Shown here: positions 22,315-30,658 of the stretch, one piece after another
Layout of the letters: every line of letters begins with the position of its first letter
Position numbering within the stretch: the first letter of the stretch is position 1
NCBI GenBank assembly: GCA_019425005.1
Contig: JAHYYK010000007.1
Location: 1 to 52,780, forward strand
DNA: 52,780 bases
From: Collinsella sp.
GTDB lineage: Bacteria; Actinomycetota; Coriobacteriia; Coriobacteriales; Coriobacteriaceae
Direction: 5' to 3'
Program-made: the position numbers and the translations under genes
Notes under the pieces: model-generated
What the model was told of the DNA's origin: nothing
Seen by the model: the letters and a program-made list of their open reading frames with translations, nothing else
Database searches by the model: none

Positions 22315-23043
22315 ATGGGTTACATGCTCGAGACGCGCGGGCTCACCAAGCGCTTCGGCCGCGGCGACCAGGCGCAGGACGCCGTGGCCGACGTGAGCCT
22401 TCATATCCGCGAGGGCGAGGTGTACGGGCTGCTCGGTCCCAACGGCGCCGGCAAGTCGACAACGCTCAAGATGATCTGCGGGATGCTGCGGCCGACGGCC
22501 GGGGAGATCCTCTTTGCCGGGCACGCCTGGCGCCGCGAGGACCTCTACGCAATCGGCAGCCTCATCGAGGAGGCGCCGCTCTACCCCAACCTCACCGCGC
22601 GCGAGAACCTGCGCGTGCGCACCACGCTGCTGGGCCTTCCCGAGAGCCGCATAGATGAGGTGCTCGCCGCCGTGGACCTCGCGGACACCGGGAAGAAGCG
22701 CGCCGGGCGCTTCTCGATGGGCATGCGGCAGCGCCTGGGGCTCGCGCTGGCGCTGATCGCCCGGCCACGCCTGCTCGTGCTCGACGAGCCCACCAACGGC
22801 CTCGACCCCATCGGCATCGAGGAGCTGCGCGACCAGATCCGCGGCTTCGCGGCGGCGGGTACGACGGTGATCGTTTCGAGCCACATCCTCTCCGAGGTGC
22901 AGCAGATGGCGGACACCATCGGCATCATCTGCGGGGGGCGCCTCGCCTACGAGGATGCGCTTCGGCCCGGGCAGGACCTCGAGGAACTCTTCATGAGCTT
23001 CTGTCGGGAAGGGCGACGAGCACGCGGGGAGGTGGCGGCATGA
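22315..23043 (+). CDS. ABC transporter ATP-binding protein (lantibiotic-immunity / BcrA type)
   Basis: A 242-aa ATPase subunit. Walker A GPNGAGKST (residues 41-49), the signature FSMGMRQRLGLA, Walker B LLVLDEPTNGLDP and the switch histidine in VSSHIL are intact. The GLDPIGIEELRDQI region and family shape resemble LanF/BcrA subunits that export or expel peptide antibiotics. It starts at ATG 22315 after GAGAAAGGATAAACCC. The 3' end overlaps the first permease gene by 4 bases. Third codon positions are almost all G or C, unlike the flanking housekeeping genes, which suggests separate ancestry. Confidence 0.92.
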   Translation: MGYMLETRGLTKRFGRGDQAQDAVADVSLHIREGEVYGLLGPNGAGKSTTLKMICGMLRPTAGEILFAGHAWRREDLYAIGSLIEEAPLYPNLTARENLRVRTTLLGLPESRIDEVLAAVDLADTGKKRAGRFSMGMRQRLGLALALIARPRLLVLDEPTNGLDPIGIEELRDQIRGFAAAGTTVIVSSHILSEVQQMADTIGIICGGRLAYEDALRPGQDLEELFMSFCREGRRARGEVAA

Positions 23044-23810
23044 CGGGCGAGAAAGGCGGCCTGCTCGCGGGCCTGCGCGCCGAGGCCCTGAAGTCGCGCC
23101 ACGCGGCACCGGTTCGCCTGGCCGTGCTCATGGCGCTGCCGATGCCGCTGCTCGGCGCGATGCCCTACCGGGGCGTGCAGATCTTTAGTGCGTGGAACTA
23201 CTGGTACGCGCTCTTCCTGCCCGTGTCTCTAACGCTCGTGGTGGCGTGCGTCGCACGGGCGGACGCTCGCACGCGGATGCGGGGGCTTCTGGGCCTGGGC
23301 TTCCCGCTCGGGCGCGCCTGGTGGGCCAAGGCGCTCTGGTGCCTTGCTCTTTGCACGCTCTCGAACCTCGTGGTCTTCGGCATCTACCTCGCGGGATCGG
23401 CGTTCTCCTCGCAGGGTCTCACGGCCGCGGGCACGCTCACGATGCTCCTCTGCGCGCTCGCCAACACGGTGACCGCGGCGTGGATGATCCCCGCAGGGCT
23501 CTTCCTCACGGCGCGGCTCGGCATGCTCGCGGGCATCTTCTGCCCGCTCGCCGCGCAGCTCGTGGGTGGGTTCGCCTGGTCGCTGATGCCGCTGCCGCAG
23601 CTCTTTCCGCCGTCGGCGAGCATGGTCATCCCCACGAGCTTCATTCCCGTGCTGCCGAGCGGCGAGCCGCTCGCGGCGGACATGGCGCTCGGCGGGGCGC
23701 TCACGGCGGACGGCATGCTCACGCTGGCGGGCCTTGCGGTCAGTGCGCTCGCGTTCGCCGCGCTCACGGCGGCGGGCGCGGCCTGGTTTGCGCACTCCGA
23801 GGAGAGGTGA
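23040..23810 (+). CDS. ABC transporter permease (LanE/MutE type)
   Basis: A 256-aa membrane subunit with about six hydrophobic helices and no ATPase motifs. The general outline, an N-terminal cytoplasmic LRAEALKSRHAAPVRL segment followed by a first helix, agrees with permeases of lantibiotic self-protection transporters. It overlaps the ATPase gene by 4 bases (ATGA) and the next permease gene by one base, so the three are translationally coupled. The substrate is inferred from the neighbours (two-component system, YxeA-like protein). Confidence 0.82.
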   Translation: MTGEKGGLLAGLRAEALKSRHAAPVRLAVLMALPMPLLGAMPYRGVQIFSAWNYWYALFLPVSLTLVVACVARADARTRMRGLLGLGFPLGRAWWAKALWCLALCTLSNLVVFGIYLAGSAFSSQGLTAAGTLTMLLCALANTVTAAWMIPAGLFLTARLGMLAGIFCPLAAQLVGGFAWSLMPLPQLFPPSASMVIPTSFIPVLPSGEPLAADMALGGALTADGMLTLAGLAVSALAFAALTAAGAAWFAHSEER

Positions 23811-24625
23811 TGGCCATGACACGACTCTCCGATCCGACGCCGCGCATGACTCTCCCGCGGGCCCTGCTTTCCGAGGCCCTGCGCCTGGCGCGCTCCCCGC
23901 TCTCGGCGGTGCACCTCGCCTGCGGCCTGGCAGCCGGTCTTGCCTGCGGCGAGTACTTCTCCGTAACCCGATGGGACCCGGCGCTGGGCGCGGACGCCTG
24001 CGCCCAGTTCCTCGGCGCCCTCATGCCGCTCATGTCCGCCATCGTCTGCGGGCTCGCCGTGGACGAGGAGCGCGCTGCCGGGCGCCTCGCCAACCTCACG
24101 GCGGTCCCCTCGCGCGGGCGCGCCGTCGCGGCGAAGCTGCTCGCCCTTGCGGCGCTCGGCGCGGGCGCGCTGGCCGTGGCGCTCGGCGTGTTCGGGGCCG
24201 TGCTCGCCGTCGCCGGGCGCCTGCCGCTCGGGCCCGCTCCGCTTGCGGCCGCCTGGGCGGGCATCGTGCTGGGCAGCTTGCCCCTCTACGCGCTGGGGCT
24301 CGGCGTGGCCCTGCGCCTCGGCCGCAACGCCGCCATCGGCGCCGGCGCGGCGGGGGTGCTCCTCGCGTTCTTCTCGGTGGGCGCCGTATCACTAAAAAAC
24401 ATGACCGGCGCGCTCACCGGGGCTCTGGCGACGCCCCTGAGCTGGGTGCCGCTCGCCTGGCCCGCGCGCCTGGGGTCGCTCGGGGTGGAGGCCTTCATCG
24501 ACGCCGCACGCGCGGCGGGCCCTCTCCTCACGACTGCGCTCGCTAGCCTCGTTCTCACCCTGGCAGCCGACGCCGTCCTTCTTGCCTGGTTCTGCCGCTT
24601 CGAGGACGGGAGGGTAGATGCGTAG
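23810..24625 (+). CDS. ABC transporter permease (LanG/MutG type)
   Basis: A ~271-aa second permease with six predicted helices and alanine/leucine-rich composition. The N-terminal LLSEALRLARSPLSAVHLACG and the AVDEERAAGRLANL loop between helices 2 and 3 are typical of two-permease lantibiotic exporters. The ATG at 23810 overlaps the previous stop (TGATG); ATG 23816 is an alternative better spaced from AGGTGAT. It overlaps the next gene by 8 bases. Extreme GC content makes long antisense frames here, which are not genes. Confidence 0.82.
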   Translation: MAMTRLSDPTPRMTLPRALLSEALRLARSPLSAVHLACGLAAGLACGEYFSVTRWDPALGADACAQFLGALMPLMSAIVCGLAVDEERAAGRLANLTAVPSRGRAVAAKLLALAALGAGALAVALGVFGAVLAVAGRLPLGPAPLAAAWAGIVLGSLPLYALGLGVALRLGRNAAIGAGAAGVLLAFFSVGAVSLKNMTGALTGALATPLSWVPLAWPARLGSLGVEAFIDAARAAGPLLTTALASLVLTLAADAVLLAWFCRFEDGRVDA

Positions 24626-25019
24626 GAAGCCGCTCGCCGCCATGTTCGTCCTCCTCTCCGCAGCGCTCGTCCTGGGCGGGAATGCCCTGCTCGACGCCGG
24701 CTGGGGGTCGGCGCTGCGCTCGATCGCCGACCGCGTGCTGCCTAACCCTGAGATCGCCATGTGGGCGCCCGCGCCCGAGCCCGGCAGCCACGCGAGCTCC
24801 TACGCCGACGCCACCGGGGCGGGGGCAAACTACGTCTACCTGGTGGACGCGGCGGACGACAGAGGCAATGTCCGAGAGCTCCAGCTCATCTTCTTCGGGC
24901 GGGAGTCGGACGGCGAGGGCTGGCTCGAGATCGAGGCGCGCGGCGGCTCGGGCGTGCGCTACCGCGCGTGCGACGCGGCCGAGACACCCGTGGCTGCGCG
25001 CAGGGCTCTGGACCGCTGA
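24618..25019 (+). CDS. Small exported protein, YxeA (DUF1093)-like
   Basis: A 133-aa protein with a signal or anchor sequence (RRKPLAAMFVLLSAALVLGG). The mature part follows the YxeA family pattern in a diverged form: a YVYLVDAADDRGN strand, then ELQLIFFGRES, WLEIEARGGSGV and the ending VAARRALDR (compare the usual IPxKAxxKL). In Bacillus yxeA lies beside an antimicrobial-peptide sensing ABC/two-component set, which is also the case here. It overlaps the second permease gene by 8 bases. The function is unknown. Confidence 0.6.
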   Translation: MRRKPLAAMFVLLSAALVLGGNALLDAGWGSALRSIADRVLPNPEIAMWAPAPEPGSHASSYADATGAGANYVYLVDAADDRGNVRELQLIFFGRESDGEGWLEIEARGGSGVRYRACDAAETPVAARRALDR

Positions 25020-25064
25020 GCGCGGCGTTAGTACAATTCCGACGAGAGTTTCAGGAGGTCGAAC

Positions 25065-25727
25065 ATGGCGAGGATACTGGCAGTGGATGATGAACGGGCG
25101 ATCCTCGACGCGCTTGCGCGCGTCCTCGGCCGCGACGGCCATGAGGTCGTCAAGGCGGAGGACCCGACGGCGGTCCCGGGGATGGACCTCTCGCGCTTCG
25201 ACCTCGTGCTCTGCGACGTCATGATGCCGGGGCTCGACGGCTTCGAGCTCGTGCGGCAGATCCGCCCGGACTTCGACGGCCCCATCGTCTTCCTGACCGC
25301 TCGCGTGGCCGAGGAGGATGCCGTGGCCGCCTACGGCCTGGGCGCCGACGACTACGTCCGCAAGCCCTTCGGGGCCGCGGAGCTGCGCGCCAAGGTCGCG
25401 GCCCATCTACGCCGTGAGCGCCGGCCGCGCTCGCACGCCCTCTCCTTCGGGGAGGTGCGGATCGACCTCAGGGCGCGCGGCCTCGCCGTGGGCGGCGAGG
25501 CCGTGCCGCTCACGCCCACCGAGTACGCCATCTGCGAGTACCTCGCCCGCCACCCCGGGCAGGTCATGAGCCGCGCGCAGATACGCGAGGCGGTGCTCGG
25601 CTGGGAGAGCGACGCCGACGACGCGGCCATATCCATGCAGGTCAGTCGCGCCCGGAGGAAACTCTCCGAGGCCGGCGCCGATCCGATCGCGACCGTCTGG
25701 GGGATGGGGTACAAGTGGCAGCCCTGA
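25065..25727 (+). CDS. OmpR/PhoB-family response regulator
   Basis: A 220-aa regulator. The receiver domain has the acidic pair in VDDE (residues 8-9), the phosphoacceptor Asp51 in LCDVMMPG and the lysine in VRKPFG. The C-terminal winged helix (LTPTEYAICEYLARHPGQVMSR to GMGYKW) binds DNA. The start follows TTTCAGGAGGTCGAAC. It probably activates the upstream transporter operon when its kinase senses a peptide antibiotic. The histidine kinase gene begins inside its last codons. Confidence 0.95.
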   Translation: MARILAVDDERAILDALARVLGRDGHEVVKAEDPTAVPGMDLSRFDLVLCDVMMPGLDGFELVRQIRPDFDGPIVFLTARVAEEDAVAAYGLGADDYVRKPFGAAELRAKVAAHLRRERRPRSHALSFGEVRIDLRARGLAVGGEAVPLTPTEYAICEYLARHPGQVMSRAQIREAVLGWESDADDAAISMQVSRARRKLSEAGADPIATVWGMGYKWQP

Positions 25728-27151
25728 GGATCGGGGCGCGAGGTCGCGGGGGCATGCCGCTCTCCTTCGTCATCGCGCGCTACTTCGCCTACGCGTTCGC
25801 GGCAGTCGCCACGGCGTGGCTCGCCTCGTTCATGATGCTCTCTGTGGCGATCAACGCGGGCTTCGTCTACGAGGCAAGCTGGGGGCCGGCCAATGCGCGC
25901 GAGGTCGCGGAGGGCCTGGCACGCGACGGCGTCTGCGGGCAGCAGGACGTGCCGACGGCGTACCGCTACCTCATCCTGAACAAGGACGGAAACGTGCTGA
26001 TGACAGACCTCGAGAGCACGCGGCTCGAGGACGCGAAGGAAATGGCTCGTACGGCACTCGCCGCGGATCCGGGCACAGTGGAGATCGAGGGCGGGGGTTC
26101 GGGCGTTACCTACGCCGCGTTCCCGCTCAAAGGTGGCGGGGCCTGCGCGCTCGTCAGCGAGTATCTGCCGCAGTGGGTCTCGCGCGACCTCGCCGGCCTG
26201 CTTCCCAACCCGCAGAACCTCATGCTCGTCGGCGCCACGGCGGGAAGCGCACTTGCGCTTGCGCTCGTCGCGCGCCGCGCGAGCCGCGTGATCTCGCGCA
26301 AGATGGCGCCGCTCGCGGAGGCGGCGGGGCGCGTCGGCGCGGGGGAGCTCGACTTCGCGGTCGGCAGCACCAACGTGCGCGAGGTGAACGACGTCCTCGC
26401 CGCGATGGACGCCATGCGGGCCTCCCTCGCCGAGTCGCTCGAGGCCCGCTGGGCCGCGGAGCGGGGGCAGCGCGAGCAGATGACGTCGCTCGCCCACGAC
26501 CTCAAGACGCCGCTCACCGTGCTGCGCGCCAACGCCGACTTCGTAGCGGAGGAGCTGGAAGACGAGAAAGACGCCGACCTCGCGGCCGCCGCGCGCGACA
26601 TAGCCGGCAGTGTCGAAAGGCTCGACGGCTACGTGCGCCTGCTCATCGAGGCCTCCCGCGGGTCCGGCGGGGCGGAGAGGGCCCCCATGCGGCCGGCCGA
26701 GCTTTGCGAGCAGGTCCTCGCCGAGGCCGCCCAGATCGCCCGGGCGCGAGGCGTGACGCTCGACGCGGCCACGGGCCCCGCTGTCGCGGGCGCGCCCGAG
26801 GCCGCGCTCGACCGAACCGCCCTGGCGCGAGCCGCCGCGAACCTCGTGGCCAACGCCGCCGAGCACGCACGCTCGCGCGTGGCTGTCTCCTGCGACGTCG
26901 CGGGCGGGCACCTCGTCATCGAGGTTGCCGACGACGGACCGGGCTTTTCTCCCGCCGCCCTCGAACGCGGCTGCGAGCGCCTCTTCACAGACGACTCCTC
27001 CCGCTCCTCGCGTGACGAAGGCCGCCACTACGGGCTCGGCCTCCACGTCGCCTCCGAGGCCGCGAGCGCCCACGGGGGATCCGTCTCGCTCGCCAACGGC
27101 CCCTCGGGCGGTGCGGTGGCCACCATCGCGGTCCCCCTGTGCGGGATCTGA
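25715..27151 (+). CDS. Membrane sensor histidine kinase
   Basis: A ~478-aa sensor kinase. Two membrane helices (about residues 17-45 and 170-190) flank a ~125-residue extracytoplasmic domain. A HAMP-like linker, the H box (LAHDLKTPLTV), the N box (NLVANAAEHA) and the G1/G2 boxes (DDGPGFS, YGLGLH) follow. The GTG at 25715 overlaps the regulator stop by 13 bases; ATG 25754 is an alternative. It is the partner of the preceding regulator. The large sensor domain differs from the short BceS-type kinases, so it may detect the ligand itself. Confidence 0.92.
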   Translation: MAALRIGARGRGGMPLSFVIARYFAYAFAAVATAWLASFMMLSVAINAGFVYEASWGPANAREVAEGLARDGVCGQQDVPTAYRYLILNKDGNVLMTDLESTRLEDAKEMARTALAADPGTVEIEGGGSGVTYAAFPLKGGGACALVSEYLPQWVSRDLAGLLPNPQNLMLVGATAGSALALALVARRASRVISRKMAPLAEAAGRVGAGELDFAVGSTNVREVNDVLAAMDAMRASLAESLEARWAAERGQREQMTSLAHDLKTPLTVLRANADFVAEELEDEKDADLAAAARDIAGSVERLDGYVRLLIEASRGSGGAERAPMRPAELCEQVLAEAAQIARARGVTLDAATGPAVAGAPEAALDRTALARAAANLVANAAEHARSRVAVSCDVAGGHLVIEVADDGPGFSPAALERGCERLFTDDSSRSSRDEGRHYGLGLHVASEAASAHGGSVSLANGPSGGAVATIAVPLCGI

Positions 27152-27259
27152 CGATTTCCTCGATGTCTACCTCGACTGCGATATGTCGCTCGCCGAGGCC
27201 GCGACGAGATGGTGTTGCGTCTGCCCCGTTTGGTGCTTCTAGCTCAAATTTGATCTGAT

Positions 27260-27291
27260 GTAAGGCCCGTGCAATCCTGCATGGGCCTTAC
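27260..27291 (+). terminator. Rho-independent terminator after the kinase gene
   Basis: GTAAGGCCCGTGCA and TGCATGGGCCTTAC form a 14-bp stem (one G-T pair) with loop ATCC, followed by TTTTGG. It lies 109 bases after the kinase stop. The 90 bases between hold no recognisable gene. Confidence 0.85.
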
Positions 27292-27725
27292 TTTTGGCAA
27301 TTGCTCGACCGATTCGTGGCTTGAAACGCAAATTATCGAGTTAAGGAGAAATGGGGTCATACAGCAGCTCTCAGAGCGCTTGCCGCACTCCCCCGCCATT
27401 ACCTCTGCGGCGTCCTCGTATAGAGCCCATACCGTTTGGCATATCGTTGCAATCGCCCACTTGCCCACCGGTCAAGTGAACTACTGGAATAAATACAGCG
27501 ACACGCTTGTCCGTTACAGTCGCTATATCTGTGTAAATCGCCGCGATAAATACAGCCTGTACTCGGCTGTATACCAACTACGCGTATGTAGATTCATATC
27601 GCGTTAATAAATCGGCTCAAGCGTGTGCAAAACGCGCAAGTAACCGCAAAAGGCGATTATCGCTCAGGTAGATTTTTGGCACCCCGTTGCTTAATCAAAA
27701 TTAAGCAATTGCTTAAAACAAAAAA
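27292..27725. other. Gene-free, lower-GC stretch between the transporter module and tRNA-Pro
   Basis: No supported gene. It contains two ATAAATACAGC repeats (near 27490 and 27546), a TACAGCC/GGCTGTA hairpin and an A-rich end. The composition differs sharply from the module to its left. It may be a decayed insertion. Confidence 0.4.
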
Positions 27726-27748
27726 GGTCAGGCACTAGATGCCTGACC
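27726..27748 (-). terminator. Terminator of tRNA-Pro
   Basis: GGTCAGGCA and TGCCTGACC form a perfect 9-bp stem with loop CTAGA. On the - strand a run of T residues (TTTTTTGTTTT) follows, just past the 3' end of the tRNA. Confidence 0.85.
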
Positions 27749-27758
27749 TGCAAACTTC

Positions 27759-27835
<77 letters not shown>

Positions 27836-27915
27836 AAGCTTTTGTTTGTTGCTCTGCTCTCGCTCGCAACAGGGAGTATATTAACCCGAAACTTTAGACT
27901 TGTGCAAGAACTTTT

Positions 27916-29130
27916 TTATAAATTTTGAAGCAAGTCCAAAATTGTATCTGCGAGCTGGGGTTTTGTTAGAACGGGAAGTTCTTTCGTACCCGTTGTGCTC
28001 ACAATCCAGGCCTTGTTGGTATCGGTTCCAAAGCCCGAATCGGCGCGTGAGACATCGTTGGCGATAATGGCATCGCAGCCTTTGCGTGCCAATTTGCGCT
28101 CGGCGTACTTGACGACGTTATCGGTCTCGGCAGCAAATCCGATTACGAGGCGATCGCCCTTTTGGCGTGAGAGTTCGGCCAAGATGTCAACGGTCTCGAC
28201 GAGCTCGATTCGATCCAGGCGCTCGTTGGCCTTTTTGAGCTTATGGTCCGCCGGGGCCGCCGGCGTGTAGTCGGCGACGGCGGCGGCGCAAATGGCAGCG
28301 TCGGCCGTCTGGAAGGCGCTCAGCGCCGCCTGCAGCATCTCTGCGGCGGTCTGCACGCTTACGCACGCCACGCCGCGGGGAACATCGAGCGATGTCGGTC
28401 CCAGCACGAGCGTGACCTCGGCACCGCGGCGAGCGGCCTTCCCCGCCAGGGCGATGCCCATCTTGCCCGACGATCGGTTTCCAATAAAACGCACGGGGTC
28501 GATCGGTTCGTGCGTAGGACCGGCAGTGATGACGATGCGCTTGCCCGCCAGGTCTTGCGGCACGGGATTGAGCACCTCGCAGATGGCTTCGACGATGTCC
28601 TCGGGCTCGCTCATGCGCCCCGTGTCCACGTCGCCGCAAGCAAGGTAGCCACTACCGGGCCCAACCACGTGCACCCCGCGGTCGCGCAGCGTGGCCATAT
28701 TGGCCTGGGTTGCCGGCGCCTTCCACATGCCATTGTTCATGGCCGGCGCGATCACAATGGGTCGCGGCGTGGCGAGTAGCGTCGTAGAAATCAGGTCATC
28801 GGCAATGCCGTTGGCCATCTTGGCGATGATATTGGCCGTCGCGGGCGCCACGACCACCAGATCGGGCTCCTGCGCCAGCGAAATGTGGTGGATGGGGTCG
28901 GAAGGATCGTCGAATAGCCCAACCGCGACCGGCTCGTTGGTGAGCGCGCGGAAGGTAAGCGGCCCCACAAACTCCGTGGCATGCTCGCTCATAACGACTT
29001 TGACACGTGCGCCGCGCTTTTGCAGCAGGCGCACGATATTGCACGACTTATAGGCGGCGATCCCGCCGGTAATGCCCAGCAGGATCGTTTTTCCCTCAAG
29101 TTGCATTGAATTGTTGGATGCCGCCGTCAT
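27916..29130 (-). CDS. coaBC: Bifunctional phosphopantothenoylcysteine decarboxylase / phosphopantothenate--cysteine ligase
   Basis: A 404-aa two-domain enzyme making 4'-phosphopantetheine for coenzyme A. The N-terminal flavin decarboxylase has GITGGIAAYK, the active histidine in DPIHHISL (His82) and the PAMNNGMW substrate motif with GYLACGDVDTGRM. The C-terminal ligase starts near residue 195 (RIVITAGPTHEPIDPVRFI) and includes the dimer KKANERLDRIELV region. The start at 29130 has AAGGAAG 7 bases upstream and is 2 bases after the zinc-ribbon gene. It is the last gene of the long - strand cluster. Confidence 0.96.
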   Translation of the reverse strand: MTAASNNSMQLEGKTILLGITGGIAAYKSCNIVRLLQKRGARVKVVMSEHATEFVGPLTFRALTNEPVAVGLFDDPSDPIHHISLAQEPDLVVVAPATANIIAKMANGIADDLISTTLLATPRPIVIAPAMNNGMWKAPATQANMATLRDRGVHVVGPGSGYLACGDVDTGRMSEPEDIVEAICEVLNPVPQDLAGKRIVITAGPTHEPIDPVRFIGNRSSGKMGIALAGKAARRGAEVTLVLGPTSLDVPRGVACVSVQTAAEMLQAALSAFQTADAAICAAAVADYTPAAPADHKLKKANERLDRIELVETVDILAELSRQKGDRLVIGFAAETDNVVKYAERKLARKGCDAIIANDVSRADSGFGTDTNKAWIVSTTGTKELPVLTKPQLADTILDLLQNL

Positions 29131-29132
29131 CG

Positions 29133-29852
29133 CTAGGCTTCCTTACTCGGGAGCACCAGGAGGCGGTGGCAGTACGGACAGTGCGTAATCTCGCTACCGT
29201 CGTGGTTGAGGTCGCTCATGGACGATGCCTGCAGCGCGGTGTGGCAGACCGTGGGGATGTTGCCCTGGATGGTCTCGACGGCCAAGCCGCGGAACTGCTT
29301 GAGCAGACGCTCGTAGTCGCTGAGCACGTCGGTGGGCAGCGTAGCGGCCAGCGCGGTGCGCTCCTTGGTGGCGGCATCGATCTGGGCCTGGAGGTCGGCT
29401 GCCTTGGCGCGGGCGGCCTTGGTGTCGGCCTTCACGCCCTCCTCGAACTTGGCGATGATTGCCTGTGCGCGAGCCTCGCGGTCGAGCGCCTCCTTGTGGG
29501 CGACTACGACGTCCTTGCGGGTGTGCTCGATCTTGTCCAGGCGCTTGGCCAGGGTGGCGAGCTCGTTCTCCAGGTCCTGAACCTCGCGGTAGTCGGAGCC
29601 GTCCACGTGGCGCTTCTTGGCGGCCTCGATGGCGTTGTTGGTCTGAATCTCGGTGGTGTCGGGATCGTCGAGCACAATGTCCAGATCCTTGCGCTGGGCG
29701 TAGAGCTTGGTCATCTCGGACTTGAGCTTCACATAGGTCTTGCGCTTGGAAGCGAGCTCCTTGAGCTCCGGCATATTGGCAAGTTCGCTCTTGTTGCGGG
29801 CGAGCTCCAAATCGATCTGTTGCAGCTTGAGTAGCGTAGCGCCGGCGCTCAT
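29133..29852 (-). CDS. Coiled-coil protein with C4 zinc ribbon (DUF164 type)
   Basis: A 239-aa protein. Residues ~5-175 are a charged antiparallel coiled coil beginning LLKLQQIDLELARNKSEL, and the C-terminus carries a zinc ribbon with HTAL plus CPYCHRLL; the first Cys pair is reduced to a single TVCH. The family has no settled enzymatic role and may act as a nucleic-acid or protein adaptor. The start at 29852 follows AAAGGAG and overlaps the NIF3 gene stop by 4 bases (ATGA). Confidence 0.88.
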   Translation of the reverse strand: MSAGATLLKLQQIDLELARNKSELANMPELKELASKRKTYVKLKSEMTKLYAQRKDLDIVLDDPDTTEIQTNNAIEAAKKRHVDGSDYREVQDLENELATLAKRLDKIEHTRKDVVVAHKEALDREARAQAIIAKFEEGVKADTKAARAKAADLQAQIDAATKERTALAATLPTDVLSDYERLLKQFRGLAVETIQGNIPTVCHTALQASSMSDLNHDGSEITHCPYCHRLLVLPSKEA

Positions 29853-30658
29853 AAGTTCTCTCCTTTTGTCACAGTCCACCATTGGCAAGGGTTCAGTATT
29901 TTAATCGCATGACGGGGGTCGACCCCGGCGTCAACTGCAGAGTTCATCAATATATCAACGAACGGCTCCTCGGAGCGGTCGTGGCCGAGCAAGATCACCG
30001 ACAGCCCGCGCAAGGCAAGGTCTTGCGCCACGTGGTAGCCCGCCTCGCCCGTCACGACAACATCTGCGCCCGCGGCGATGGCGAGCTCTCCGAAGTCGCC
30101 CAGGGAGCCGCCCAAAATGGCGACGGTGCGGCACGGGCGATCAGCTTTGCCCCACACACGCGGGTCGCTGCCAAAGGCCGTGGCAGCACGGGTGGCAAGA
30201 TCGCGCAGCGTGCACGGGTCGTTGAGCGTTGCAAGTGCGCCCAGGCCGGTGGCCTCGGGGTCGTCCACGTGCTCCAGTGAGCTCACGGGTGCGGCACCCA
30301 GCAGCTTGCTCAGGCAGACACGGGCTTCGTGCGAGCGGTCCAGGTTGGTGTGGAGCGAGATAATGCTCACCCCGCAGCGGGCAGCCTCGTAGAGGGCCGC
30401 ACTGCACTGGGGTCGTGTGGCATCCGCCGGACAAAAGGCCTCGGGTGCCTTGATGTATATGGGATGATGCGTCAGCAGCACGTTGGCGCTTGCTTCTTGG
30501 GCGCGGCGAACATTAGCCTCAGTCGCATCGAGTGCGCAGGCAACGCCGGTGATCTCCGCGGCCGGATCGCCAACGGAGAGTCCTACGTGGTCCCAGGGCT
30601 CGGTGTCCGTCTTGGGATAGCGTGCCAGTAGCGCGCGCTCGAGCTCGGCGACGATCAT
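29849..30658 (-). CDS. NIF3 / GTP cyclohydrolase I type 2-like metal-binding protein
   Basis: A 269-aa NIF3 family protein with a di-metal site. The DHVGLSVGD segment, LLTHHPIY (metal-binding histidines), SLHTNLDRS and the C-terminal GEAGYHVAQD and LLGHDRSEEP match the family. Its biochemical role is unsettled. The pairing with a DUF164 zinc-ribbon gene is widespread in bacteria and is retained here with 4-base overlaps on both sides (cysteine desulfurase upstream, zinc ribbon downstream). Confidence 0.92.
   Translation of the reverse strand: MIVAELERALLARYPKTDTEPWDHVGLSVGDPAAEITGVACALDATEANVRRAQEASANVLLTHHPIYIKAPEAFCPADATRPQCSAALYEAARCGVSIISLHTNLDRSHEARVCLSKLLGAAPVSSLEHVDDPEATGLGALATLNDPCTLRDLATRAATAFGSDPRVWGKADRPCRTVAILGGSLGDFGELAIAAGADVVVTGEAGYHVAQDLALRGLSVILLGHDRSEEPFVDILMNSAVDAGVDPRHAIKILNPCQWWTVTKGENL

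Noticed and set aside
27269..27607. A 112-codon + strand frame in the gap before tRNA-Pro
   Set aside because: It starts inside a terminator hairpin, has no ribosome site and resembles no family.
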